NCBI GenBank assembly: GCA_030605665.1
Contig: JAUWHW010000034.1
Coordinates: 1 to 46,140 of the forward strand
From: Dehalococcoidia bacterium
Lineage (GTDB): Bacteria; Chloroflexota; Dehalococcoidia; GIF9; AB-539-J10
Direction of reading: 5' to 3'
DNA: 46,140 nucleotides
Shown one piece after another: positions 7,715-14,890 of the stretch. Under the pieces are notes generated by a model. That model was given only the letters and a program-made list of their open reading frames with translations. It searched no databases and was not told the DNA's origin. How positions within the stretch are numbered: the first letter of the stretch is position 1; the number at the start of each line of letters is the position of its first letter. A program made the position numbers and the translations under genes.

Positions 7715-8482
7715 TTATATCCAAGGTCCAAGTTCTTCATCTCCCCAAGACCATTGGGAATAATAAACCGGAAGGTTATAAATTTCCCGGATATGACGGA
7801 GATATGTTGTGTCATATTCGGTCGCAAATACGTCTCCGACGATTAGGAGTCTGTCCGCTTTCTGGAGATTGGGATAATGTGCATATTCCAGAAGTTGTCC
7901 CAAAGCTGATCGAATGCAGCTCTTTACTGTTCGTTCCATTTTTATTTCAATAAATGTGATTCGACCGGATTCAAACAGTTTCAAATCAACAAATTCGTTC
8001 TCCATTTTCACAGAATCCGTCCCATATTGAGCCCGTAGTTTCCTGCGCAACCTATTCTGAAGTTTCGCGTGCTGTGGGTCGAAGGTCGTTCCAGTCTGAG
8101 CAGCACGCATCCTTTCCGTTTCTAACCGATCAGGGCTATCGTCATCTTCAGATTGTTCGGGTGACAAGGCTCTGTCCGGAGGAGACAGAATGGGTTCAAA
8201 ACCATCATCCCAATTTAGAGGCTGATAACGATGAATCCTTGTGGTCTTGTGTGGAGGTCTAACAAGGATCATGGGCTCATAAAATGTTACGTTTTCAGGC
8301 AAAAAACGAACATTTGCAATGGACGAAGGGCTTGGATTCACCAGAGGTTCCACCGGTAAGCCTAAACCTTGAATCTGTCGTTGCATTGAATCCAGCCAAC
8401 CATTAACGCGAGTTTGATTTAGTACCCATCCTAATTCCGAGCCATCCGGGACGTATAAATTATTAATACACGCTACTATCAT
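7715..8482 (-). CDS. PD-(D/E)XK nuclease-like protein, C-terminal part of an amber-split gene
   Basis: 255 residues from the ATG at 8482. Residues about 160-205 carry a nuclease-like core: NEFVDLKLFESGRITFIEIK with Asp166, Glu179 and Lys181 in the D-(x)n-ExK spacing, followed by SALGQLLEYAHYP, a pattern typical of PD-(D/E)XK helices. The frame continues upstream through only four codons to a TAG and then into the 8495-8761 reading frame. The two together would make one protein of about 348 residues. An independent internal start at 8482 cannot be excluded. A DNA- or modified-DNA-cleaving role within the defence island is inferred. Confidence 0.65.
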   Translation of the reverse strand: MIVACINNLYVPDGSELGWVLNQTRVNGWLDSMQRQIQGLGLPVEPLVNPSPSSIANVRFLPENVTFYEPMILVRPPHKTTRIHRYQPLNWDDGFEPILSPPDRALSPEQSEDDDSPDRLETERMRAAQTGTTFDPQHAKLQNRLRRKLRAQYGTDSVKMENEFVDLKLFESGRITFIEIKMERTVKSCIRSALGQLLEYAHYPNLQKADRLLIVGDVFATEYDTTYLRHIREIYNLPVYYSQWSWGDEELGPWI

Positions 8483-8494
8483 CGTCGTTTGGTC

Positions 8495-8761
8495 CTAGTT
8501 TACAGTATAGAGAAGAACAGAAAAAGTTTCTCCAATATAAATTTCTCGATACTTGCCTATGGGCTGGAGAAAACTGTACTTGTAGCCATGTTGATCACCC
8601 GGGTTATATCCAGAAAGCAACCACTCGAAGTTGAACAACCACTCCTCGTGCCCAAACCCGCGTTCTGAGACATACGATCCGCCCATCTCTATGCGTTGAG
8701 CCTCTCCCGAAGGGCGACGCCAATTCAAAGTGTTCCAGCAAATTCGACAGTACTTATCCAT
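8495..8761 (-). CDS. N-terminal part of the amber-split nuclease-like protein
   Basis: 88 residues ending LLYTVN before TAG at 8495-8497. The sequence (CRICWNTLNWRRPSGEAQ, then GFGHEEWLFNFEWLL and FLQPIGKYREI) resembles N-terminal domains I have seen on restriction-like proteins; the family name is not certain. Reading on past the TAG in the same frame gives DQTTMIVACINNLYV, which continues naturally into the next gene, so this is very likely the 5' part of a broken gene. Two Cys near the N-terminus (CRIC) might bind metal. Confidence 0.6.
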   Translation of the reverse strand: MDKYCRICWNTLNWRRPSGEAQRIEMGGSYVSERGFGHEEWLFNFEWLLSGYNPGDQHGYKYSFLQPIGKYREIYIGETFSVLLYTVN

Positions 8762-8831
8762 AGGAACTTATTCTCCATACTATGAAATATCTCAGCGTTG
8801 TGAAATTAAGTCATTTTTACAATGCATGTGT

Positions 8832-9659
8832 TTAGGGTTGATAGATAGACCAGGATTTTCGTTTTCTGAAATATTCATCACTATTGTTAAAGATCGCAAA
8901 GAACTCTGATAATTCTGGTATCGCTTCCAATTGGCAGTGATGTGCTTCGTTCCCTAACTCCGAGAAAAGACCGCTAAAGAAGCGCGCAATTTGCATTACA
9001 TACATTCTGACATAGGGTTTTGCATAGTCTGTGATTGCTGTCTGCATCGAGGCTTCGTACACAGAATCAAGCAAGCTGCCAGTTTCAGAATGGTATAACA
9101 CCTTTGCATCGGAGCCCAACATTTGAGAAATCAACCTTCCGTTATGTTGGTGTCTCTCTTTTGAGCTCCTAGGGTAATGTACTGCCAATACCGAAATAAT
9201 GACCTGTTCATACCATGCTCGGATAGGATCAACATGTTTGGTGATACGTGGGTCCCCAGTAACAAGATCAAGATTGTAATAGCGAGTCAGGTTGCCTGCA
9301 AAGTCAGAAAGGACATCCACAATACCACTGTGGATGGAAGTCCGAGGGAGCCTGTCTTCAGCGGCAGAGAGTCCGCGTCTTTCGGCTATCTCATCGGCTT
9401 TTCCTAAAACGTCTTTCACATTGTGACCATAATGCCGAATCATCTGATATGTCGGAAATACACCATTATGTTCTAGTGAGTAGTCGACGACCATAGCCAG
9501 TTTTGCTGACCGCTCAAGTCCGACCGTAAGAGCGAAGAATGCTTGGCTATAATACGCTTGTTGCGCATAGTTAGCCTTCCCAAGTGCTGTTACACCCATG
9601 GCCAAGTGTTCAGCCGAGATTCCCGCTTCACGATTTAAAGCCTGCCATATCTCATTCAT
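8832..9659 (-). CDS. Hypothetical protein, possible HEPN-like
   Basis: 275 residues, mainly alpha-helical. The N-terminal third (YSQAFFALTVGLERSAKLAM, then RHYGHNVKDVLGKADEI near residues 75-91) resembles HEPN-type helices, where a charged Arg…His motif can form an RNase site; Arg75 and His79 are candidates. The rest (residues 100-275) is not recognised. No signal peptide or membrane segment is seen. Its place among TIR, AbiV-like and nuclease genes suggests a defence or toxin-type role, which is inference only. Confidence 0.5.
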   Translation of the reverse strand: MNEIWQALNREAGISAEHLAMGVTALGKANYAQQAYYSQAFFALTVGLERSAKLAMVVDYSLEHNGVFPTYQMIRHYGHNVKDVLGKADEIAERRGLSAAEDRLPRTSIHSGIVDVLSDFAGNLTRYYNLDLVTGDPRITKHVDPIRAWYEQVIISVLAVHYPRSSKERHQHNGRLISQMLGSDAKVLYHSETGSLLDSVYEASMQTAITDYAKPYVRMYVMQIARFFSGLFSELGNEAHHCQLEAIPELSEFFAIFNNSDEYFRKRKSWSIYQP

Positions 9660-9695
9660 TCAATGTACCAGATATCAAAATTGTTATTCGGGTTC

Positions 9696-9938
9696 TCATT
9701 GTATGTCAAAAACCGATTTTAGTCTTTCGATGGTATAACTCCATTTGGGCGTTGTCGGTCTGCATACCGTGTTTTGATTACCAAAGAAGCCTACCTCCGA
9801 GACAGCCTTCTTGATTGGTACAGCTTTTAGCCACTTTACCCTAACGACATATTCGGCTTTATCTTCATCATCCAACCACTCCGCATTCTTAAAGCTGAAT
9901 TTTCAACTTTTCTCTCCAAAAGCAAGTCCTTCAAGCAT
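9696..9938 (-). pseudogene. Stop-interrupted gene remnant (unidentified)
   Basis: An ATG at 9938 opens MLEGLAFGEKS, then an in-frame TGA at 9903-9905, then 68 further codons with strongly protein-like composition: KAEYVVRVKWLKAVP, GFFGNQNTVCRPTTP, YTIERLKSVFDIQ, ending at TGA 9696. I recall similar C-termini on defence-associated proteins but cannot name the family. It reads as the tail of a larger gene broken by deletion and a nonsense mutation. Confidence 0.5.
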
Positions 9939-10337
9939 GACTAATTATACACCCCATCGTGTCTTATCAACAAGACACAACCTTTTTGGAGCGTCTCAAC
10001 TATTCGAATTAGAACAGGCTGAAGGCAACGTTTTAGAATTGTATTAAAGAGGGTCTCATGAGTATAGGCAAGACAAGAGGATTTCTCTACTGGCTGAACC
10101 GACTCCTGGGGACGTTAGGCTAAGACGTGATAATGCAGCCTAACTCCGCTCTCTGGTCTTAAAACTTGTTTGGCCATTATAATACCTTACCACTGAACAA
10201 ACATCGGGATGTCTGTTCAATCATGCGTATAAATTTTCTATACCGTTTTAAATGTCAATTTATTAGATGTGATGCTAATCAATGTTGGTATGTCTAAACT
10301 AATATAAAGTATTCGATAGATAGAAAATATAATATTG
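9939..10337. other. Non-coding stretch with hairpins
   Basis: No convincing gene. It contains a perfect 8-bp stem GTTAGGCT/AGCCTAAC (10114-10144, loop 15 nt) and the first copy of the 44-bp hairpin repeat (10186-10229), followed by AT-rich sequence downstream of the TIR gene. Confidence 0.5.
10186..10229 (+). repeat. Hairpin repeat, copy A (left of TIR gene)
   Basis: 36 of 44 bases match copy B at 11389-11432, in the same orientation. The core folds as a 10-bp stem (one mismatch) with a CGGG loop: GAACAAACAT/ATGTCTGTTC. Confidence 0.7.
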
Positions 10338-11243
10338 TTAGAATGGTATTGTGCTAATTAATTCCATCAGTTTAGCTTTAGAATCAGCAGGTAGACGTTC
10401 TCTTTCAGCCATTAGTTGTTCAACGTAGCGCTTTAAAGATAAACCCCAGTCTAAGGCAATATCTTTTCCGGTGTCTTCGCCAAGTCTTCTTGACTGCACG
10501 CTTACGTCCAGACGAATTCCGTGTTTTGAATCAGATACGGTCATGGTAAACACTTGCGGGAAGCTGTCTTCAAGAACAAGGAAACCAGATTTGTTTTCCT
10601 CGACAGCTTTAGAAACCATAGCCAGTATCACTTGTCTTTGGAACCAATCGAAACCATGTTTAGCGAACTCAATATATCGTTTTGCTGCTATCTCGTTACA
10701 ATTTATCGTGATTTCAGTAATGGCAGAATATGGTTGGTCTATCGGCATATCTAATAGAGTTAAATTGATTTCCAACTTATCAGGTTCCACGGATAAGTAT
10801 AATCCATAGTCGGTATTCATCTGAGGTGTTGTTTCTCGATGTAGAGTATCTGTAGTGAATCTAGCAGTTGCCTCAAGCACATCTCTTAAAGCTTGATTCT
10901 TATCTTTCCGGAAATCAGCATACCTTTTTTCTTTCAAAAAGAGGGGGATATCACAGTCATCTAAAATCACTGGAAGTACAAATACAGACCTCTCTTCAAG
11001 TTCTCGAATTAAGCCAGAGCTAAGTTCCTTTTTACACCATTCTGATTCTACAGATGATTTGGAAAGGACAACTATCAGAGCATCAGCCTCTTGAATTGCA
11101 CTCTCAATCCTTCGTAATATGGAGTCACCAACTCTTAGTTCCCATCTATCTACCCAAACGGGAACTCTGTTTTTAAAAAGATTTGCAGCTAGATAATCAA
11201 CGAATTTACTATCTTCATGAGCATAAGAGATTACTATAGACAT
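10338..11243 (-). CDS. TIR-domain protein
   Basis: 301 residues. Residues 1-130 are a TIR domain: SIVISYAHEDSKFVDYLAANL (first strand and helix), VPVWVDRWELRVGD (BB-loop region), ALIVVLSKSSVESEWCKKEL with the conserved catalytic-type Glu73, then VLPVILDDCDIP. Many bacterial TIR proteins are NAD+ hydrolases or cyclases acting in anti-phage defence. The C-terminal 170 residues are not recognised and probably sense or oligomerise; no membrane segment is seen. It starts with AGAGG upstream, and diverges from the AbiV-like gene across a 264-bp spacer holding one of two flanking hairpin repeats. It may be a self-contained defence gene or pair with its neighbour. Confidence 0.82.
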   Translation of the reverse strand: MSIVISYAHEDSKFVDYLAANLFKNRVPVWVDRWELRVGDSILRRIESAIQEADALIVVLSKSSVESEWCKKELSSGLIRELEERSVFVLPVILDDCDIPLFLKEKRYADFRKDKNQALRDVLEATARFTTDTLHRETTPQMNTDYGLYLSVEPDKLEINLTLLDMPIDQPYSAITEITINCNEIAAKRYIEFAKHGFDWFQRQVILAMVSKAVEENKSGFLVLEDSFPQVFTMTVSDSKHGIRLDVSVQSRRLGEDTGKDIALDWGLSLKRYVEQLMAERERLPADSKAKLMELISTIPF

Positions 11244-11388
11244 GATAATTACCTCTATTTATTTGTTATTTTATCGATTGATTATAGTACAACTAAGGTA
11301 GGTCTATAAAGGAAGACAATGAAGTTAAAGTTGACATGAAGACAAACCTGAAAGCGTGGGTATTAAAGGTTTCCTTGATCCGAGCCTA

Positions 11389-11432
11389 CTCACCACTGGA
11401 CAAACGTCGGGATGTTTGCCCTTTCATGCGTA
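11389..11432 (+). repeat. Hairpin repeat, copy B (right of TIR gene)
   Basis: Second copy of the 44-bp element, exactly 1203 bp from copy A. The stem is retained with one compensatory A-T to G-C pair change and one G-T, so structure rather than sequence seems conserved. Confidence 0.7.
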
Positions 11433-11507
11433 CGTTTGTGCGTAATAATTGAAGCAAGATAGTTGAGTAGTGTAAATTATATGGTGAATAACGGATGGAA
11501 GTAAAAA

Positions 11508-12377
11508 ATGGAAGAAGAGAAATACTATGTAGCGTCGATGAGGGACTTAAAAAATCGATTGAAACATGTATTAATGCAGTCATATTTCGCCCCGAACTTG
11601 ATATCAGATAGAGACAAAATGAAGGAATTGTTGGTAAGTGTGATGGCTGACATATACGAAATGGCTAATGAATTAGACATGGAAATAGATGAAATCTTTA
11701 AAATGCTAGAAGTTCAAGGTGTCAAAAAGAAACAAACTCAAAGAATGAAATATCACTCTATGGAACTGGGTAAGTTTCTGGAAAATGGCTTTAGTGTGAT
11801 AACAGGTGCTCCTGAAGAGATGCTAAAGCAATTAGAAGAATATATCAAACATGCAGAAAGTATATGGAATGATGCAATAATCTTGTATCGAGAACAAAGA
11901 TATTCAACGTCATGCTTTATCTCCATAGTGTGTATTGAAGAATGTTCAAAGATTAGTTTCGGAGAATTTCAATATTACCATCGTGTTCTACATGAGGATT
12001 CATATAGGGGAAAGAAAGCTCAAGGGAAAAATCCTTTGACCAAACATTCGAGGAAGCATTTTATCGCAGCCTGCAGTGGTGCATTAGTTAATACAAGAAT
12101 GGATAATATTTTGGGAATAGATGAAGTAGAAGCATTTATTCAAAATTGTGAATCGGGCCAATTAGAGAAAATCCGACAGATGTGCCTATATGCAGATATT
12201 AACAGGGAAGGGTCAGTGTTAGCCCCGGAAGCAATAATCACTAAGGACAAGTCGTTATTCTATGTTTGTTTAGCGGGTGAATTATTAAGCCAAATTCTTG
12301 GTGCTGAGTCTTTTAGAAGGGGATTTCAAGAAAAACTCGATAGATTCGAAGCGGAAGAGAATGTTCACAGGAAATAA
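11508..12377 (+). CDS. AbiV-family-like abortive infection protein
   Basis: 289 residues. The middle part (EEYIKHAESIWNDAIILYREQRYSTSCFISIVCIEECSKI, split here: YIKHAESIWNDAIILY and ISIVCIEECSKI, residues about 105-155) matches the helical AbiV/HEPN pattern. Later come LTKHSRKHFIAACSGAL and IRQMCLYADINREGSVLAP, the latter a typical AbiV signature. Family members protect against phages, in Lactococcus by blocking phage translation. The N-terminal 100 residues are charged and helical and not clearly part of the family. Adjacent TIR and nuclease genes support a defence function; the mechanism is not shown by the sequence. Confidence 0.7.
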   Translation: MEEEKYYVASMRDLKNRLKHVLMQSYFAPNLISDRDKMKELLVSVMADIYEMANELDMEIDEIFKMLEVQGVKKKQTQRMKYHSMELGKFLENGFSVITGAPEEMLKQLEEYIKHAESIWNDAIILYREQRYSTSCFISIVCIEECSKISFGEFQYYHRVLHEDSYRGKKAQGKNPLTKHSRKHFIAACSGALVNTRMDNILGIDEVEAFIQNCESGQLEKIRQMCLYADINREGSVLAPEAIITKDKSLFYVCLAGELLSQILGAESFRRGFQEKLDRFEAEENVHRK

Positions 12378-12567
12378 TTCAATATTGAGTTTAGGTCATA
12401 TAAAGGTAAATAATTCCGGCGATGGGTATGAGTAGATAAAATTCGAAATATGAAACCAAGAAACAAAGTAAAAATATACGGGTATAGTCACATAGAACGG
12501 TAAAAATACGGGGCCTCAGCCCATTATTGGCCTAAGGAAATGATACCGTTTATATTGGCAGCTGGGG

Positions 12568-12891
12568 GTGCCGGCCACTCTAGACGACCTTGTATTCGCC
12601 GATTACGATGGGAAGCCGGTAGACCCTAGCACCTTGACACATAATTTTGGTAGAATAGTAAAGCGTGCAGGGTTGAGCGCCAGGTTTCACGATCTACGAC
12701 ATACCTACGCATCTTTGATGCTGGCGGCTGGCGTTCATCCTAAGATAGTCAGTGAGGCTCTGGGACACAGCACGGTGGCCATTACCCTGGACATATACAG
12801 CCACGTCACTCCTGGGCTTCAAGAGGCTGCTGCGAAGCAGCTTGACTCCGTGCTGCCAGCTGGAGTGGCTCAGCGGCACGGGGAGGAATGA
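12568..12891 (+). pseudogene. Truncated tyrosine recombinase (integrase C-terminus)
   Basis: About 107 residues of a phage-type integrase catalytic domain remain: LVFADYDGKPVDPSTL, FHDLRHTYASLML (His-x-x-Arg), LGHSTVAITLDIYSH with the nucleophilic Tyr. The N-terminal DNA-binding domains and the first catalytic Arg are gone; an in-frame stop lies at 12541-12543 just upstream and the GTG at 12568 is incidental. Its C-terminus points at the tRNA-Arg 21 bp away, the usual place for an integrase next to its attachment site. Its base composition is richer in G+C than the cargo genes. Confidence 0.85.
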
Positions 12892-12911
12892 CGGGTAGGT
12901 TCAGCTATGCG

Positions 12912-12951
12912 TGCGCCTATAGCTCAGCGGACAAGAGCACCGGTCTTCGGA
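12912..12951 (+). repeat. attR: 40-bp repeat within tRNA-Arg 5' half
   Basis: Right-hand copy of the direct repeat at 6909-6948; here it forms part of the complete tRNA. Confidence 0.88.
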
Positions 12952-12989
12952 ACCGGGGGTCGTGGGTTCAAATCCCTCTAGGCGCGCCA
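12913..12989 (+). tRNA. tRNA-Arg (anticodon TCG)
   Basis: Acceptor GCGCCTA pairs with TAGGCGC, the anticodon stem is CCGGT/ACCGG with loop CTTCGGA, and CCA is encoded at 12987-12989. The T-stem GTGGG/CCCTC has one U-U mismatch at its second pair. The 17 bases TCGTGGGTTCAAATCCC are identical to the T-arm region of tRNA-His. The 5' half was probably supplied by the integrated island. Confidence 0.92.
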
Positions 12990-13072
12990 CGAACCCTCCT
13001 GTTTGATTATGATGCATTATAGCGTAATATGTTACTCAATCAAGTATCATTATCACCACCAGGGAGGTCAAT

Positions 13073-13942
13073 ATGAATAAAGCAGCTATTATAACTGACT
13101 CCGTCGCTGCTATACCACCAGAAATGGCGCAGAAATATGGCATTGTAGTAGCGCCACTTCACGTCACCATGGATGGCAAGGATTACCTAGACACAGAAAT
13201 AGATATGGAGAAGCTCTATGCCAGGCTTGAGGAGAAAGAAAACCTGCCTACAACCTCAGCTCCCACCACAGGGCAACTCTTGCAAGCTTACCAAGAACTG
13301 AGTCAAAACGCAGAGGCCATCCTGGTTATTACCCTGACTTCAGTTTTCAGCGCAACATATGGGGCGGCTATACAGGCCAGAGAAATGGCTCGCGAGAAAT
13401 TGCCCCAAACTGTTATTGAAGTGGTTGACTCCCGCACCGTCGCTGCCGCTCAGCTACTTATTGTTCTTCAGACAGCCAGGGCAGCAGCACAGGGCAAAAG
13501 TCTCCAAGAGGTAACCAAGGTCGCTAATGACATGATACACCGAGTAAATGATCTCTCAACACGAGACACTCTTTTCTACCTGGATAAGGGAGGGCGAGTG
13601 TTTGAAGCCCGTTCCTGGGCTGAAGCTGAATCACAAAGCAGCTTCAGGGCTATGGTGGAGATCGATGCCTCTACAGGAGGGAAAACAAAACCTGTAGCCA
13701 GGGCTAAAACCAAAACGCAGATAATGAATAAGATGGTTGACATAGTCAAGGAAAGAGTCAAAGGCAAAAAATTGCATGCTGCCATAGTGCACACCAATGT
13801 CCCCGACCAAGCCGAACAGCTAAGAAAAACAGTGCTATCTCAGTGCCAATGTGATGAATTTTATGTTACTGAGGCCCTAGGAGCGACGGCAGTTCATAAC
13901 GGGCGAGGGTTCATTGATTTTGCATTCTACAGCAGCGACTGA
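13073..13942 (+). CDS. DegV family fatty-acid-binding protein
   Basis: 289 residues, the usual length. The start follows GGGAGGTCAAT. The N-terminal domain has ITDSVAAIPPEMAQKYGI and the lid motif NLPTTSAPTTGQLL (about residues 62-75); the second domain has DSRTVAAAQ and LFYLDKGGRV. DegV/FakB-type proteins bind a fatty acid and, in firmicutes, present it to the FakA kinase; no fakA is in this window. The gene is the first unit right of the island and stands alone on the plus strand. Confidence 0.88.
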   Translation: MNKAAIITDSVAAIPPEMAQKYGIVVAPLHVTMDGKDYLDTEIDMEKLYARLEEKENLPTTSAPTTGQLLQAYQELSQNAEAILVITLTSVFSATYGAAIQAREMAREKLPQTVIEVVDSRTVAAAQLLIVLQTARAAAQGKSLQEVTKVANDMIHRVNDLSTRDTLFYLDKGGRVFEARSWAEAESQSSFRAMVEIDASTGGKTKPVARAKTKTQIMNKMVDIVKERVKGKKLHAAIVHTNVPDQAEQLRKTVLSQCQCDEFYVTEALGATAVHNGRGFIDFAFYSSD

Positions 13943-14010
13943 TTGGGTCAGCGCTCCACAACTTATACTAACAACTTCCCACCGGAATTGAGATGACTTT
14001 CCCAGCTCGC

Positions 14011-14556
14011 TCAAAGTCTGTAGCTATCTCGATAATACACCAGTAGATATAGCTCTCTGAGCAGGTCGGATTCGTTGTGTCTTATTATCTGCTGCAAATA
14101 ATCCCTGTCCCCAGTTTCAAGAAATTTTCCCCATAATAAGGGGACATCTCTGCCACTTACTACTGGCTCATTAAAGTAATGCTCTGCGTGGGAGAATAGT
14201 TCATCCAACTTAGGCCACTTAAGATGAAGTGCCTCAGCTTTTTCTTTCCATGGCTGGAACAAATCTATCCCCTCTATATTTATTCCTTTAGCTTCAAGAA
14301 ATCTCTTCTCGAAGGAGAAGTTATAGGCATAAAATGGACTGGGTAGCTTGGGAACAAGCGTGGCAATCTGAACGATAAAAGGCTTCTCTTCCCTTGAAGT
14401 TCGGCATATTATCTCAAGGCGGCTCTCCTGTATATAGCCAAAAACCACTATTTCATCATAAATTTCATCAAGTCCGGTGGTCTCTATATCAACCAATGTC
14501 CCCCGCGGAATGCTCACCATTAACTGCCGACTATATGAGGTGGTTATATTCTCCAT
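14011..14556 (-). CDS. YprB-like RNase H-fold exonuclease domain protein
   Basis: 181 residues. DIETTGLDE near residue 23 supplies the first catalytic acids of DEDD exonucleases, YNFSFEKRFLEA gives the next motif and HNESDLLRELYLL the last, matching the RNase_H_2 (YprB) domain. Members are short 3'-5' exonuclease-like proteins, often partners of helicases; none is seen next to it. The gene is convergent with degV. Confidence 0.8.
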   Translation of the reverse strand: MENITTSYSRQLMVSIPRGTLVDIETTGLDEIYDEIVVFGYIQESRLEIICRTSREEKPFIVQIATLVPKLPSPFYAYNFSFEKRFLEAKGINIEGIDLFQPWKEKAEALHLKWPKLDELFSHAEHYFNEPVVSGRDVPLLWGKFLETGDRDYLQQIIRHNESDLLRELYLLVYYRDSYRL

Positions 14557-14561
14557 TCTAG

Positions 14562-14594
14562 TTCCTTCACTTCGTTCAGGACTTCGGCTTTCAA
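14562..14594. repeat. Dispersed repeat, short copy
   Basis: CCTTCACTTCGTTCAGGACTT and CGGCTTT words match copy 1 at about 6697-6718. Confidence 0.5.
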
Positions 14595-14660
14595 CATTAT
14601 ACCAGCCAGACTACACTAAGGATAGCGCAACGAGCTAAAATTAGTATTAAGCGGTTTGCT

Positions 14661-14888
14661 ATGTGGTTTCAAGATATAGGCAAGATTCTAATTCTAGTGG
14701 GAGCTTTCTTAGGCTTTTTGGGCTTGCTGCTGGTCTTCTGGCAGCGCATTCCCTTCCTGGGAAGATTACCCGGCGATATATTCTTGCAAAGGGGAAACTT
14801 TCAACTTTTCTTTCCTATAATGACTTGCCTTTTAATTAGTATCTTACTCACCGCCATTGTGAACCTAGTATTCCACCTATTCAGGTGA
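14661..14888 (+). CDS. DUF2905 small membrane protein
   Basis: 75 residues with two membrane helices flanking the loop PFLGRLPGDIFLQRGNFQLF, the conserved core of DUF2905. Function is unknown. In many bacteria the family sits near ruvB or folate and tRNA genes. It is convergent with metF, with two bases between them. Confidence 0.85.
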   Translation: MWFQDIGKILILVGAFLGFLGLLLVFWQRIPFLGRLPGDIFLQRGNFQLFFPIMTCLLISILLTAIVNLVFHLFR

Positions 14889-14890
14889 AA

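Larger units (their letters stand above)
6909..12951. mobile_element. Genomic island (about 6 kb) in tRNA-Arg(TCG), defence-gene cargo
   Basis: The island is bounded by 40-bp direct repeats of the tRNA-Arg 5' half, with the intact tRNA and a truncated tyrosine recombinase at the right end. Cargo genes are mostly on the minus strand and look like phage-defence or nucleic-acid-processing proteins (TIR, AbiV-like, PD-(D/E)XK-like, possible HEPN). Decay signs are the truncated integrase, an in-frame TAG in the nuclease and an in-frame TGA in a remnant. It is therefore probably no longer mobile by itself. Confidence 0.82.

Noticed and set aside
9903..9905. TGA read as selenocysteine
   Set aside because: No SECIS-like hairpin or redox motif surrounds the codon, and the gene is also truncated at its 5' end.
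10114..10144. GTTAGGCT…AGCCTAAC stem as an integron attC site
   Set aside because: The order of the two core words is the reverse of attC (RYYYAAC first, GTTRRRY last), and no integron integrase is present.
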